A stretch of DNA of 64,000 nucleotides from Shouchella rhizosphaerae (GCF_900142675.1 NZ_FRBS01000005.1:125134-189133), one strand, 5' to 3'; positions 1-9,838 are shown, counted from the first letter of the stretch. Made by a program: numbers and translations. The notes: generated from the sequence alone by a model not told the origin.

Positions 1-954
1 AACTTCCTGGGGCCCTGAGTCTAGCGTCAACACATTGTAAAATAAATAAGATTCGTTTGGCGTTTGCACATCGTACGTTTCCTTTAGGTCTCGAATGCGC
101 AAACATGTTGGCGACGGAGAAACTTCCCCATCGACTTGATTCGAAAAACGCTCTGACCATTCCATTTCAACGGCGAGTTGGGCAGCCATGACAGCAGCGT
201 TAATGCCTTCCAACGGTTGGCCAACATGCGTTTCCTTGCCGATACAGTAAATGAAGGGGAGCAGCTTTCCTGTTGATCCCGTATAAATGTATTTGTTCCA
301 ATCATTCGGATAAGCAGAAAAATTCGGCTCCGAACAAATGCATGCGTGGAAGTTCCAGCCGTCTTCCTGCATCGCTCTCAATTCATGGATAGCGGCAAAC
401 ATGCCCATCGACAGCTTTTCTTCATCGGGCACGGCGACAAGGCACACATTGGCTTTAGCGTCTTTATCATCAGCGATATCTTGCAAAACGGACAGCTGCA
501 TCGCAAGTCCTGCCTTCATGTCCATACTGCCGCGCCCAAACAAGTAATGGCCAGATTCCAAATCATGGCGGGCGTCCTTGTCAAGATAGCCCTCTTGCTC
601 GGCCAAAAGCTTTTCTCTTAACAAATCAGGGGTAAACGCATCCTCTTTATACATCCCAAAATCATCGACGCCAACAACGTCAAAATGGCTTAACAACATC
701 GTCGCTTTTTTTGTCGTAGGCGCTTTCGCCAATAGCGCGACAACCGCCTCCCGGCCAAGAGAGTCGCCTCTTAAAGGAACGCGTTTAATGTGCTGCGGGT
801 AGGCTTGAAAATAAGGAATCCGCTCTAGCACCGCAACAATGCGGTCAGCCATTTCCCGTTCTTGTGTCGTTCCAGAAATGCTAGGCTGCTTCATTAGCTC
901 CAGCGTCAATTGATAGACACGCTTTGCATGTGGGTACCGTTCTGACATCGCCAT
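1..954 (-). CDS. rocB: RocB-like M20 family peptidase, 5' part (cut by window edge)
   Basis: Metal-dependent M20-type hydrolase resembling RocB of the arginine/ornithine utilisation regulon; the exact reaction of RocB is not settled. The reading frame stays open to base 1, so 318 N-terminal codons are visible of a family usually near 550 residues. Visible M20 features are a metal-ligand segment with LLSHFDVVGVDDFG, a second with FGRGSMDMKAGLA, then PDEEKLS carrying the catalytic and metal glutamates, and YIYTGSTGKLLP, which is close to B. subtilis RocB. The ATG at 954 follows GAGGAAGCGGGG; a second in-frame ATG lies two codons on. The C-terminal half cannot be judged. Confidence 0.85.
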   Translation of the reverse strand, partial: MAMSERYPHAKRVYQLTLELMKQPSISGTTQEREMADRIVAVLERIPYFQAYPQHIKRVPLRGDSLGREAVVALLAKAPTTKKATMLLSHFDVVGVDDFGMYKEDAFTPDLLREKLLAEQEGYLDKDARHDLESGHYLFGRGSMDMKAGLAMQLSVLQDIADDKDAKANVCLVAVPDEEKLSMGMFAAIHELRAMQEDGWNFHACICSEPNFSAYPNDWNKYIYTGSTGKLLPFIYCIGKETHVGQPLEGINAAVMAAQLAVEMEWSERFSNQVDGEVSPSPTCLRIRDLKETYDVQTPNESYLFYNVLTLDSGPQEV

Positions 955-981
955 CCCCGCTTCCTCTATTTTAGTTTGTAG

Positions 982-1016
982 AAAAAACGCAAAGCGGTCT
1001 TCCGCTAAGCGTTTTT
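982..1016 (-). terminator. Intrinsic terminator after the ROK kinase
   Basis: Arms AAAAACGC and GCGTTTTT enclose an inner AGCGG/CCGCT stem. Read on the minus strand the hairpin ends in a T-run. It separates the ROK kinase from rocB. Confidence 0.75.
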
Positions 1017-1039
1017 CTCTGTCGATTTGCCTTGCTTGG

Positions 1040-1933
1040 CTATAGGTTTGTCGACTTAAGCCCCTTTTGTACCAATGCTTGCTTAGCAAGTAAAACAGCT
1101 CCTGTAAGGCCCGCGTCATCGCCGAGTCCTGGAGGCACCACATATTCCTCAAGATCGCCTATTTTTACATAGCCATTGATTTGCGTAGCCAACGCTTGGC
1201 GAATTAGCGGATACAAGTGGCGTTGTTTCATGACGCCTCCTCCTAAAATAACTCGCTTTGGCGACAGTACGTATGTGTAGGTAGCGATTGCTTGGGCTAA
1301 ATAGTATGCTTCCATTTCCCATACTTCGCTCACTTCGGCAAGCTCTACACCGGCTTTGCCCCATCGTCCTTGAATAGCGGGACCCGCAGCAAGCCCCTCA
1401 AGACAATCACCGTGGTACGGGCAATTGCCTTCATAGCGGTCATCTTTATGGCGCACAACAGGGATATGCCCCATTTCTGGATGGCTAAGCCCTTCCAAAA
1501 TCGTCCCATTTACGACTGCGCCAGCGCCAATACCAGTACCGACTGTAATATAGACGCAACTGTCGAGCCCTTTGGCAGCACCGACTGCCGCTTCAGCAAG
1601 CGCAGCTCCATTTACATCAGTTGTAATTGAGATAGGGATGTTCAAATGAGCAAAAGCACCAAGAAGCGAATAACCTGGCCATCCTTTTTTAGGCGTACTT
1701 GCCAATGAGCCGTATGTAGAAGATCCTTTTACAAGATCAAGTGGCCCAAAACTGCCAATCCCTAAACTATCAATTTGTTGTTCTTCAAAAAACGCGATAA
1801 TCTCCGGCATTGTTTCTTGTGGATGTTTGGTAGGAATCGTCAGCTTCGCCAACCACTCGCCTTTTTCGTTGGCGACGCCACACACCATTTTTGTTCCCCC
1901 TGCTTCTAAACCACCATATCGTACTTGTTCCAC
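1040..1933 (-). CDS. ROK family fructokinase (GmuE/YdhR-like)
   Basis: Cytoplasmic ATP-dependent sugar kinase of the ROK family, most like B. subtilis YdhR/GmuE, a fructokinase; phosphorylation of fructose to fructose 6-phosphate is the likely reaction. The N-terminal ATP-binding motif GGLEAGGTKMVCG, the catalytic segment around STDVNGAALAEAAVG, and the zinc/ROK signature GNCPYHGDCLEGLAAGP are visible. The C-terminal PKRVILGGGVMKQ loop also matches. At 297 residues it is full length. The start is GTG at 1933, preceded by AGGGGGAACGAAA. It stands alone, not in a gmu-type glucomannan operon, so the specificity is taken from similarity only. Confidence 0.88.
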   Translation of the reverse strand: MEQVRYGGLEAGGTKMVCGVANEKGEWLAKLTIPTKHPQETMPEIIAFFEEQQIDSLGIGSFGPLDLVKGSSTYGSLASTPKKGWPGYSLLGAFAHLNIPISITTDVNGAALAEAAVGAAKGLDSCVYITVGTGIGAGAVVNGTILEGLSHPEMGHIPVVRHKDDRYEGNCPYHGDCLEGLAAGPAIQGRWGKAGVELAEVSEVWEMEAYYLAQAIATYTYVLSPKRVILGGGVMKQRHLYPLIRQALATQINGYVKIGDLEEYVVPPGLGDDAGLTGAVLLAKQALVQKGLKSTNL

Positions 1934-2097
1934 TTTCGTTCCCCCTGCACTAGAGCTTTTTCTGTTAGTATACCATTCCCTTGCCAGACTCGCAGTGAAA
2001 AGATTGCATCTCAGAAAAACGAACGGTGCTTTCCCCTAACAAAAGACGCAAGTGAAACGAACCGATGCTACCCAATCCATACAGTAGAAACGAAAAA

Positions 2098-2125
2098 GGC
2101 GCTGCTTTTAATGTTTCGCAGCGCC
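2098..2125 (-). terminator. Intrinsic terminator overlapping the stop of the 100-residue gene
   Basis: GGCGCTGC pairs with GCAGCGCC across a 12-base loop; on the minus strand it runs into TTTTTCGTTT. The stop codon of the upstream gene lies inside the loop. Confidence 0.85.
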
Positions 2126-2410
2126 AAGCAACATATCAATACGCATAGCCAACTCAGATTCCGGCACGTCGTAGTCGCCGCCTAGAACGATGCGGTCAAA
2201 CTTATCATTATTTCGCACCATTTCCACATGATAGCGGTCTTCACTCTCTTGTTTGAGGCTAATGACAACCGGCTGGCCTTGACGGGTTTTTACATACAAA
2301 AGCACGCCTTCGTCCATCGGAATGTAGCCTTCAAACTGCCACTCGCTAATAAATTCCTTCCCCTGTGCTTGGATCTGGCTAATGAGTGTTTCTGCAACTG
2401 AGTTCATCAT
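2108..2410 (-). CDS. Conserved hypothetical protein, 100 residues
   Basis: Not recognised. It is a small, acidic, soluble-looking protein without signal peptide or membrane segment; alternating hydrophobic stretches (EGVLLYVKTRQGQPVVISL) suggest a small beta-rich fold. ATG at 2410 follows GGAGGTAGGATAA; a second ATG is adjacent. It has its own terminator overlapping the stop, so it looks monocistronic. It is divergent from the two-component system gene to the right, but nothing in the sequence ties the two together. No function is proposed. Confidence 0.7.
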   Translation of the reverse strand: MMNSVAETLISQIQAQGKEFISEWQFEGYIPMDEGVLLYVKTRQGQPVVISLKQESEDRYHVEMVRNNDKFDRIVLGGDYDVPESELAMRIDMLLGAAKH

Positions 2411-2654
2411 TTATCCTACCTCCACTTACAGTGTACCAGCCACACGTCAATTGAAAAAGGAGGACAAACGACTTCTTTCCACACGGATGGGTTCATCCAT
2501 GGCTATTGGCTCGACGCTAAGAACCCTTATCACGTTTTTCGCGACTTTATGATTCTCGGTTTCCTAGATTTTAAACACCTACAGATGATTGCCCCCTTTT
2601 GCAGGTGGACATGCTATGCTAGAGAGTGAAAAGTGTAAGAAAAGGATGGTTTAT

Positions 2655-3365
2655 ATGTACCATATTTATATAGTCGAGGATGACCAGCAAATTCGCCGGA
2701 TTATGGCTGACCATTTAGAACGGTACGGCTATCGAGTTACATGGGCGGAGAATTTCGAAACGATCAAACAGGAATTTGTGGCGATTCAGCCTGATCTTGT
2801 CTTACTCGATATTAATTTGCCCCTTTATGATGGCTTTTATTGGTGTAGGCAAATCCGTACTGTTTCCAATGCGCCGGTGTTGTTTATCTCTGCCCGGACT
2901 GACGACATGAACCAAGTGATGGCGATTGAGAATGGCGGCGATGATTACATTACGAAACCATTTCATTTAGAAGTGCTACTGGCTAAAGTAAAAAGCGCCT
3001 TGCGCCGATCCTACGGGGAGTACGCCCATGCCCGTGACATCCAGCAAACGGTAAGAGAACTAGACAACCTTTATTTTTACCCTGACCGAAATGAACTCGT
3101 CTATAACGATGCCAAATTGGAATTAACGAAGAAAGAGTTTTTATTGTTCCAACGTTTAGCGGAATCGCCAAATGTGATTGTTAGTCGGGACGAGCTCTTG
3201 GAAACGCTGTGGGATGAAGTTGATTTTGTCGATGACAATACGTTATCTGTAAATGTGACACGACTGCGAAAGCGCCTGCAAGAACTTGGCATCACTAATG
3301 CGATCCAAACGATCCGCGGGCAAGGATATCGGCTGGACGTCAATTGGGGTGGGCGATCCTCATGA
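2655..3365 (+). CDS. OmpR-family response regulator, BceR type
   Basis: DNA-binding response regulator of 236 residues, partner of the histidine kinase that follows. The receiver domain shows the acidic pair in IVEDDQQ, phospho-acceptor Asp52 (LVLLDINLP) and the conserved Lys in YITKPF. The winged-helix domain ends with IQTIRGQGYRLD, typical of OmpR/PhoB. The frame is open upstream to 2589, but ATG 2655 is chosen because AAAGGATGG sits just before it and the receiver domain starts there. Its TGA overlaps the kinase ATG by four bases (ATGA), implying translational coupling. By analogy with BceRS it should activate the ABC transporter genes downstream. Confidence 0.9.
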   Translation: MYHIYIVEDDQQIRRIMADHLERYGYRVTWAENFETIKQEFVAIQPDLVLLDINLPLYDGFYWCRQIRTVSNAPVLFISARTDDMNQVMAIENGGDDYITKPFHLEVLLAKVKSALRRSYGEYAHARDIQQTVRELDNLYFYPDRNELVYNDAKLELTKKEFLLFQRLAESPNVIVSRDELLETLWDEVDFVDDNTLSVNVTRLRKRLQELGITNAIQTIRGQGYRLDVNWGGRSS

Positions 3366-4414
3366 TTCGTACGTTTTTAAAAGACCGTCTAGCGATGATT
3401 TTGTTTTTTTACATGAACACAGGGTTGCTCATCTTGGCGGCATCGTTGTATATGCATATAAGCAATGAACAGATCAACGCGCCAATTGCCTTTTATTTGT
3501 TGTTGTTGACTAGCTTTTTCTTAATTGTATGGCTGGCGGTCGATTATCTCCACCAAAAAACGTATTTAAAGAAATTGCATCGGCTCGCTCATCAAAAAAC
3601 GATAGCTCTTGATTCAAGCTATGAATTGGAGGCCGCCAATCCTCCTTCTCGTGAAGCGCAAGCATGGCTTCGTCTTCATAAGCGAGCACAAGAGGACATT
3701 CAACGAGAAGTGGAGAGGCTTGAACAAGCGCAAAAGCGGCACCAAATGTTTATTAATCAGTGGGTTCACCATATGAAAACGCCTGTTTCCGTCATATCTT
3801 TGCTCATTCAAGAGGGAAAACAAACACTAACTGACAAAGAATGGCTTGACGACATAAGTGCCGAAAATGACCGCTTCCGCCATGGTCTTGAACTGATGCT
3901 CCACCTTGCTCGGCTCGACCACTTTTCTCTCGACTTAAAGGCGGAGCTCGTCGATCCTGCAGCAATTGCTCGGGAGCTCATTAATGAGGAAAAGCGCCAG
4001 TTCATTCGTCGTGGCATTTTTCCAGAACTTGATGCTGAGGAAGCTGAACCCGTCGCTAGCGACAGCAAGTGGCTGCGCGTTGTCATCGCCCAACTTTTGC
4101 ATAACGCCTTAAAATATTCACCGCAAAAGCAACAAGCACGCATCCGTTTTTCATTTAAAAAACAGCATCATCAACTTGAATTTTCAATAGCCGATTCAGG
4201 TGTAGGCATCCCAGCAAAAGATTTGCCCCGTGTGTTTGACCCGTTTTTCACTGGCGAAAATGGCAGACGCTACCAAGAGTCTACAGGAATGGGACTCTAT
4301 TTGGCGCAAACGATCGCCCGGGAGCTCGGCCACAGGCTCTATTTACATTCTGATCCTGGCAAAGGCACGACGGCTACACTTGTTTTTTCTTCAAAGACAC
4401 TTCATCAAACATGA
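3362..4414 (+). CDS. Intramembrane-sensing histidine kinase, BceS type
   Basis: Membrane sensor kinase of 350 residues. Two transmembrane helices (about residues 12-30 and 41-60) are joined by a very short outer loop, the mark of intramembrane-sensing kinases, which read the activity of a partner ABC transporter, not a ligand directly. The phospho-acceptor His136 is in WVHHMKTP; the ATPase domain shows LLHNALKYS (N box), DSGVGIP (G1), FDPFFTG (F box) and STGMGLYLAQ (G2). The start at 3362 overlaps the stop of the regulator gene. The family is well established from BceS, PsdS and YxdK; the inducing peptide cannot be predicted. Confidence 0.9.
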   Translation: MIRTFLKDRLAMILFFYMNTGLLILAASLYMHISNEQINAPIAFYLLLLTSFFLIVWLAVDYLHQKTYLKKLHRLAHQKTIALDSSYELEAANPPSREAQAWLRLHKRAQEDIQREVERLEQAQKRHQMFINQWVHHMKTPVSVISLLIQEGKQTLTDKEWLDDISAENDRFRHGLELMLHLARLDHFSLDLKAELVDPAAIARELINEEKRQFIRRGIFPELDAEEAEPVASDSKWLRVVIAQLLHNALKYSPQKQQARIRFSFKKQHHQLEFSIADSGVGIPAKDLPRVFDPFFTGENGRRYQESTGMGLYLAQTIARELGHRLYLHSDPGKGTTATLVFSSKTLHQT

Positions 4415-4425
4415 CAAAAATGTAA
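4412..4425 (+). promoter_or_regulatory. BceR-like operator and promoter of the ABC transporter genes
   Basis: TGACA-AAAA-TGTAA matches the TnACA-N4-TGTAA motif reported for BceR-type regulators. It overlaps the stop codon of the kinase gene. A TATACT -10 element lies at 4480-4485 with no good -35, as expected of an activator-dependent promoter driving the two transporter genes from 4520. Confidence 0.65.
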
Positions 4426-4519
4426 GCTAAACATAGAATTTTGAAAGCTGATTCAATGGGAAACGCAGTCGTTCTTTTCTATACTGATTACACAAACGTT
4501 GTGATAGGAGGAACGCACG

Positions 4520-5299
4520 ATGTCCATTCTTCAAGTCAAAAATTTAACGAAAACCTATTATCCGAAAAAGGAAGGGCTCGCCTATAAGGCATTGCTCCCT
4601 TTCCAACTTCAAGTAGATAAAGGCGAATTTGTTGGTGTCATGGGTCCGTCTGGCAGCGGAAAAACGACTTTGCTCAATATGTTAGCAACGATTGACAAAC
4701 CGACAGCGGGCGAAATCATCATTAACGGCACCAATCCGGCAACGCTGTCAAACAACAAATTAGCACTTTTTCGCCGCAAAGAACTCGGCTTTGTGTTCCA
4801 GGATTTTAACTTGCTCGACACTTTAACGGTTCGTGAAAATATTTTGCTCCCATTGGCATTGGACAAAGTGCCATACAAAGAAATGGAAAAACGCCTTGCC
4901 AATATTGCAGAATTGCTTAGCATTGCTTCCATTTTGGATAAGCGTACGTCTGAAATTTCAGGAGGCCAGAAACAACGTACGGCATGTGCACGGGCCTTTA
5001 TCCACCAACCGGCAATGGTGTTAGCCGACGAGCCGACAGGAAACCTTGACTCAAAAGCAGCAAGGCAAGTGCTCGATACGCTTACGGCAATGAATAAAGA
5101 ACGGGATGCGACCATTTTAATGGTTACACACGACCCTACAGCGGCCAGCTATTGCGACAGGATCATTTTTATCAAAGATGGCGCCTTTTTCTCCGAAATT
5201 CGCAAAGGTGACCGCCAACAAACATTTTACCAAAACATCTTAGACACGCTTAGCGTTTTAGGGGGCGATTTCCATGAATCTACGCACACTCGCCCGTAG
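4520..5299 (+). CDS. BceA/PsdA/YxdL-type ABC transporter ATPase
   Basis: Cytoplasmic ATPase of a peptide-antibiotic detoxification transporter, 259 residues. Walker A is GPSGSGKTT, the signature ISGGQKQRTACARAF, Walker B MVLADEPTGN and the switch His is in VTHDP. Sequence and length fit the MacB-like, BceA subgroup. The start follows ATAGGAGGAACGCACG. The 3' end overlaps the permease gene by 26 bases. Expression is probably controlled by the regulator/kinase pair just upstream. Known family members give resistance to bacitracin or lantibiotics; which applies here is unknown. Confidence 0.92.
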   Translation: MSILQVKNLTKTYYPKKEGLAYKALLPFQLQVDKGEFVGVMGPSGSGKTTLLNMLATIDKPTAGEIIINGTNPATLSNNKLALFRRKELGFVFQDFNLLDTLTVRENILLPLALDKVPYKEMEKRLANIAELLSIASILDKRTSEISGGQKQRTACARAFIHQPAMVLADEPTGNLDSKAARQVLDTLTAMNKERDATILMVTHDPTAASYCDRIIFIKDGAFFSEIRKGDRQQTFYQNILDTLSVLGGDFHESTHTRP

Positions 5300-7175
5300 A
5301 AACATTACTGGCCACGCCCAACGCTATGCTGCTTATTTTCTAAGTTGCGTGTTCACCGTCATGATCTTTTTTATCTATGCTCAGTTTATTTTTCACCCAG
5401 ACGTCGCCGAGGAAAGCATGCACCAGGTCGTCAAAAACGGCATGGTGGCAGCACAAGTAATCATTGTCTTATTTTCGATCTTTTTTATCGCCTATTCGAA
5501 CAATGTCTTTTTGCAAGTTCGCTCACAGGAATTTGGGCTTTTAACGCTTTTTGGCATGAATAGAAGCCAGTTGCGCTCTCTTGTCTATTATGAGCAAACG
5601 ATTATCTCGATTGTTGCCATCATCTGCGGACTTCTGCTTGGCACGCTTTTCTCGAAATTATTTTTGATGTTCATGACCATGTTGCTTGCTGTCGACGCGC
5701 CGATTACGTTCAAGTTCGTGCCTGTAGCTTATCTTGTAACAGGCGTTGGCTTTTTCTTATTATTCCAGGTTCTCTCGCTCCTTTCATTTTGGAAACTTCG
5801 CAACCAAGAAGTGATTCAAATGCTGAAAGAAGCAAGCAAGCCAAAGATGATGCCAAAGACATCCATTTGGCTCACCGTGCTTACGGTGATTTGCCTTGCA
5901 GCTGGCTATGGGCTAGCTGTCACCACCAACATGATGACCGTCATGCTAACCATGTTTCCAGTATTAGGGCTTGTTGTAGTCGGCACTTATTTTCTCTTTA
6001 CCCAAGGCACAGTAGCGCTTTACAATCGCCTTTACCGCAACAAACGCTCTTTATACTCAGGCACGACTTTAATTACGCGGACAAACATTTTGTTTCGCTT
6101 AAAAGATTACGCACGCATGTTGTTTTTGACATCTGTCATTAGCGCCGTCGTCCTGACAGCCTCGGGAACCGTTTATATGTTTTTTAATGCGATCCTCAAC
6201 GAAGGAATGGGGAATATGCCGTACTCGATTTTCTGGACGGTTGAAGAAACGGACGATGAGGCCGATATTATTACGACCGAAAAGGTTGAATCATTGCTGG
6301 CAGAATACGGCTCTGAAGTCCTGTTTAAAATTGATGAGCAAATGCTTGACGTTGAGTTTACAGGCACGCCGAGCTATTTGAACGAGGAGACGGTATTGTC
6401 TGGTTCAGTCATCTCGGAAAGCACCTTTAACCGTCTCAGCGAAGACATCGGTTTAGAACCTGTTTCATTAGCAGGCAATGACATTATTGCTTTTAGTCAA
6501 GAAGATCTATTTGCCCCCGCTCAATTTGATGAACTGACAATTACGTTTGGCGAGTCTGAGCAAACCTTTACGGATCTTGAAGTACACAATGAGGTTCTGT
6601 TTAGTAGCAATAGCACCTTTATCCTTTCAGACGAAGCGTTTGCCAAAGCGGAGCAGGCCCCCGGCATTCAAACCGAACGTTTCATTGCCTATGAACTCGA
6701 CGATTGGCAAAATGAAACGGACGTATCCGAGGCAATTATGGAAGCAACAGGAGAACATGGTTATATATTGCAAGCTAAGCCATATCAATACCATATGCTG
6801 CTGCAAATGTACTCCTTAGTTCTGTTTATTGGCTTGTTTGTCAGCTTGCTATTCTTCATTGTCCAAGGAAGCATGCTCTATTTGAAATTGTTTACCGATT
6901 TGGCCGATACGAAAAAACAATTGTTTGCCTTAAGCCGGATTGGCTTAACAGACAAAGAAAAGCGCAGGATCTTGGATAAACAAATGGGTTTCCTTTTCTT
7001 TGTACCTGTGCTTGTCGGCAGCGTCCATGCCAGCTTTGCCTATGTGATGCTCAGCAACATGCTCGATGTCAATCTCGTACTAAACGCGATCTTGGTCATT
7101 TCCATTTATGCTGCCTTGCAATTGATTTACTTTTTGATCACGAGACTGCTTTACTTCCGTGCCGCTCTCAACTAA
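5274..7175 (+). CDS. BceB-type ABC transporter permease with large extracellular domain
   Basis: Integral membrane permease of 633 residues, in the normal size range for BceB-like proteins. About ten helices are arranged as in the family: one near the N-terminus, groups of three, and a soluble stretch of about 200 residues (roughly 325-515, acidic, beginning after YMFFNAILNEG) between helices 7 and 8. That outer domain binds the peptide and signals to the kinase in characterised systems. Start at 5274, with AGGGGGCGATTTCC before it, inside the ATPase gene. A terminator follows, so the module ends here. Confidence 0.92.
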   Translation: MNLRTLARRNITGHAQRYAAYFLSCVFTVMIFFIYAQFIFHPDVAEESMHQVVKNGMVAAQVIIVLFSIFFIAYSNNVFLQVRSQEFGLLTLFGMNRSQLRSLVYYEQTIISIVAIICGLLLGTLFSKLFLMFMTMLLAVDAPITFKFVPVAYLVTGVGFFLLFQVLSLLSFWKLRNQEVIQMLKEASKPKMMPKTSIWLTVLTVICLAAGYGLAVTTNMMTVMLTMFPVLGLVVVGTYFLFTQGTVALYNRLYRNKRSLYSGTTLITRTNILFRLKDYARMLFLTSVISAVVLTASGTVYMFFNAILNEGMGNMPYSIFWTVEETDDEADIITTEKVESLLAEYGSEVLFKIDEQMLDVEFTGTPSYLNEETVLSGSVISESTFNRLSEDIGLEPVSLAGNDIIAFSQEDLFAPAQFDELTITFGESEQTFTDLEVHNEVLFSSNSTFILSDEAFAKAEQAPGIQTERFIAYELDDWQNETDVSEAIMEATGEHGYILQAKPYQYHMLLQMYSLVLFIGLFVSLLFFIVQGSMLYLKLFTDLADTKKQLFALSRIGLTDKEKRRILDKQMGFLFFVPVLVGSVHASFAYVMLSNMLDVNLVLNAILVISIYAALQLIYFLITRLLYFRAALN

Positions 7176-7188
7176 AAACTTGCACAAC

Positions 7189-7215
7189 AAGCCCCTGGCG
7201 AATGGCCAGGGGCTT
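7189..7215. terminator. Bidirectional terminator between the Bce module and copA
   Basis: Perfect 11-bp stem AAGCCCCTGGC/GCCAGGGGCTT with a 5-base loop, between convergent genes. A-rich sequence on the left and T-rich on the right allow use from both sides. Confidence 0.85.
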
Positions 7216-7236
7216 GAGCTTTGCTCATTGAATTTA

Positions 7237-7365
7237 TCACTCGTGATGCTCGCTCTCATGAACGTCCGTGCTTTCGAACGGATTGGTTCCAGTTAGCAAA
7301 CCGTAGCCTCCTACTACAAGGATCAAGTAGCATACAGCTGCTAGTATCCAGCGTTTAGTCGTCAT
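7237..7365 (-). CDS. Small membrane protein coupled to copA, 42 residues
   Basis: Not a recognised family. One transmembrane helix of about 20 residues follows MTTKRW; the tail carries acidic residues and three histidines near the end (ESEHHE). The ATG at 7365 overlaps the copA TGA as ATGA, so it is very probably translated by reinitiation after copA. A longer frame exists upstream (to 7467) but would run inside copA; the overlap start is preferred. The His/Glu tail and the coupling suggest a role in copper handling or as an accessory subunit of the ATPase; that is inference. Confidence 0.65.
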   Translation of the reverse strand: MTTKRWILAAVCYLILVVGGYGLLTGTNPFESTDVHESEHHE

Positions 7366-9791
7366 TGACTGGCAGCTCCTCTCTGTGGCATACGGATTCG
7401 TTGCAACCGCAGGGCATTTGCGACAACGGAGACAGAAGAAAAGGCCATCGCTGCTCCTGCTACCCATGGGGCGAGGAGTCCAGCTGCTGCAATTGGTATT
7501 GCCGCCGAATTGTAGAAAAAGGCAAAAAACAAATTTTGTTTAATGTTGCGCATCGTTTTTTTGCTCATGAGAAACGCATCAGCGACACTGTTTACATCGC
7601 CACGCATGAGCGTGACATCGGCTGTTTCAATTGCTACATCAGCGCCCGTTCCCATCGCCATTCCTACATCCGCTACTGCAAGAGCAGGGGCATCGTTAAT
7701 GCCGTCGCCCACCATTGCTACTCGTTTGCCGTCTTCTTGGAGACGTTTCACTTCATTGCTTTTTTCCTCTGGCAACACACCAGCTATCACATGGTTGATC
7801 CCAACTTCGGCTGCAATTGCTTTTGCCGTTCGCTCATTATCACCAGTGAGCATAATCACTTCAAGCCCAAGTTCGTGGAGGCGTTCCACCGCTTCCTTAG
7901 AGGTTTCCTTCACTGTATCGGCTACTGCAACCAATCCAGCAATGTCTGTACCGATGCTTACCAACATCGCTGTTTTCCCTTGCTGCTCTAATTCTTCCAT
8001 GCGCTCTTCTAATATAGCGTATTCGATTGTTGCCTGTTCCATCAACTTTCGTGTGCCAATATGAATAACAACACCGTCTACTTTTGCGCGTATGCCATAG
8101 CCCGTTAATGCTTCAAACGCCTCAGCCTCCCTTAAGGATATGGCACGATCAGCAGCACCTTGCACAATGGCATTCGCTAATGGATGTTCCGATTCAAATT
8201 CAGCACTTGCCACGATAGCAAGTAGCTCATTCTCGTCTATTCCTTCTGCAGGCACAATGTCCGTTAATTGCGGCGTCCCTTTCGTCACCGTGCCCGTTTT
8301 GTCGAGGACAACCGTTGTAATGGATCGTGTATTTTCCAAATGTTCGCCGCCTCTAAACAACAGCCCTAGTTCAGCCGCTCGGCCGGATCCAGCCATGATC
8401 GAAGTCGGCGTCGCCAAACCTAGCGCACATGGGCAGGCAATCACTAAAATCGTGATAAAAGGAACAATCGCTGCGCGAATATTGCCTGGATCAATGAGTG
8501 TATACCAAATCAGAAAAGTAGCTGCCGCTAGGAGAACGACAACAGGGACAAAAACGCCAGACACCCTATCGGCGATACGTTGAATATCCGCTTTCGACCC
8601 TTGCGCCTCTTCGACCACTTTGACAATTTGCGCAAGGGCTGTATCTTTGCCGACTTTTGTGGCAATCATTCGCAGCGACCCTTGCTTGTTCAGCGTTGCT
8701 CCGATTAGCGAATCGTCTGCTTTCTTGCTGACTGGGAGCGCTTCTCCTGTAATCATCGATTCATCGACGGAAGAGGTTCCGCTTTTTACGTAGCCGTCGA
8801 CGGGAATTTTTTCTCCCGGGCGAATGATGAGTTCATCGCCTGCCTTTACTTCTTCAATCGGCAACTCGACTTCATTGCCATTACGGATCACTCGAGCCGT
8901 TTTCGCCTGCAATCCTAATAAAGTAGAAATCGCTTTGCTTGTTCTTCCTTTGGCTCTTGCTTCAAACCATTTGCCTAGCACAATTAATGTAAGAATGACA
9001 GCGGCTGCTTCAAAGTACAATTCAGGCATGCCAACTTGCCCATTCTGGTACCATTCCCAACCAAGAAAAATGCTGTAAACGTAGGCGACCGACGTTCCAA
9101 GGGCAACAAGGACGTCCATATTGGCGCTTTTATTTGCCAACGCCTTGTACGCACCTTTATAAAAGGGGGCTCCGACAATTAGTTGTACGGGTGTCGCCAG
9201 CGCTAATTGCACCCACGGATTCATGAACATATCAGGCACATATAAAAACGATGTAAATTCGAAATGGGTCACCATCGTCCAAAGAAGTGGCAAGGACAAG
9301 ATCGCTGAAAAAAGAAACAATCCGAAACGCTTTTGGCTTTCTTCTTCTTTAGTGTTTCCTGAACTAGCCGCTTCGCGCTCAAGTTGGTAGCCAAGCTTGT
9401 CAACAACGCGAATCATTTCCTGTTCGTTTGTTTCTGCCTCATTGTAAACAACCGTTGCCCGTTCTATCGCTAAGTTGACGTTTGCCTCTTTGACACCGGG
9501 CATTTTTTTGAGCCGTTTTTCAATTCTCGTTGCACAAGCAGCACACGTCATCCCTTTTACATTGAAAACCGCTTTTTCAAGACGAACGCCGTAGCCAAGC
9601 TTGTCGATTTTCTCGGTAAAGGCGCTCCGCTCGGTTTTGTTGCTGTCATAGGTAATGGTTGCTTTCTCATTCGCTAAATTAACTGTCGCCTGTGAGACGC
9701 CTTCGATCTTGTTGAGTCCTTTTTCAATTCTCGTTGCACAGGCGGCACACGTCATTCCGGTAATCGAAATCGCTGCTTTTTTCTCACTCAT
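7362..9791 (-). CDS. copA: Copper-exporting P1B-type ATPase CopA
   Basis: Cu(I) efflux pump of the cytoplasmic membrane, 809 residues. Two N-terminal heavy-metal domains each carry GMTCAAC (Cys15/18 and Cys83/86). The pump core shows the metal-binding CPC in [12 protein letters not shown], the actuator TGEALP, phosphorylation site DKTGTVT, the HP motif in SEHPLA and [10 protein letters not shown]. Eight helices are expected. Start ATG at 9791 follows GAAGGTGAAATAG. A CsoR-type operator lies in its promoter. Neither copZ nor csoR is adjacent, unlike B. subtilis; instead a small membrane protein gene overlaps the 3' end. Confidence 0.95.
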   Translation of the reverse strand: MSEKKAAISITGMTCAACATRIEKGLNKIEGVSQATVNLANEKATITYDSNKTERSAFTEKIDKLGYGVRLEKAVFNVKGMTCAACATRIEKRLKKMPGVKEANVNLAIERATVVYNEAETNEQEMIRVVDKLGYQLEREAASSGNTKEEESQKRFGLFLFSAILSLPLLWTMVTHFEFTSFLYVPDMFMNPWVQLALATPVQLIVGAPFYKGAYKALANKSANMDVLVALGTSVAYVYSIFLGWEWYQNGQVGMPELYFEAAAVILTLIVLGKWFEARAKGRTSKAISTLLGLQAKTARVIRNGNEVELPIEEVKAGDELIIRPGEKIPVDGYVKSGTSSVDESMITGEALPVSKKADDSLIGATLNKQGSLRMIATKVGKDTALAQIVKVVEEAQGSKADIQRIADRVSGVFVPVVVLLAAATFLIWYTLIDPGNIRAAIVPFITILVIACPCALGLATPTSIMAGSGRAAELGLLFRGGEHLENTRSITTVVLDKTGTVTKGTPQLTDIVPAEGIDENELLAIVASAEFESEHPLANAIVQGAADRAISLREAEAFEALTGYGIRAKVDGVVIHIGTRKLMEQATIEYAILEERMEELEQQGKTAMLVSIGTDIAGLVAVADTVKETSKEAVERLHELGLEVIMLTGDNERTAKAIAAEVGINHVIAGVLPEEKSNEVKRLQEDGKRVAMVGDGINDAPALAVADVGMAMGTGADVAIETADVTLMRGDVNSVADAFLMSKKTMRNIKQNLFFAFFYNSAAIPIAAAGLLAPWVAGAAMAFSSVSVVANALRLQRIRMPQRGAASQ

Positions 9792-9838
9792 CTATTTCAC
9801 CTTCTCGGCTAAAATGAAGTATCTGTCTAAACGATAAC

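Noticed and set aside
84-621. Several short frames on both strands near the left edge
   Set aside because: They are shadows of the rocB gene, whose minus-strand frame is open from 954 to base 1.
8140-8583. Long open frame antisense to copA
   Set aside because: It lies wholly within the clearly coding copA gene and has Ser/Ala/Pro-rich shadow composition.
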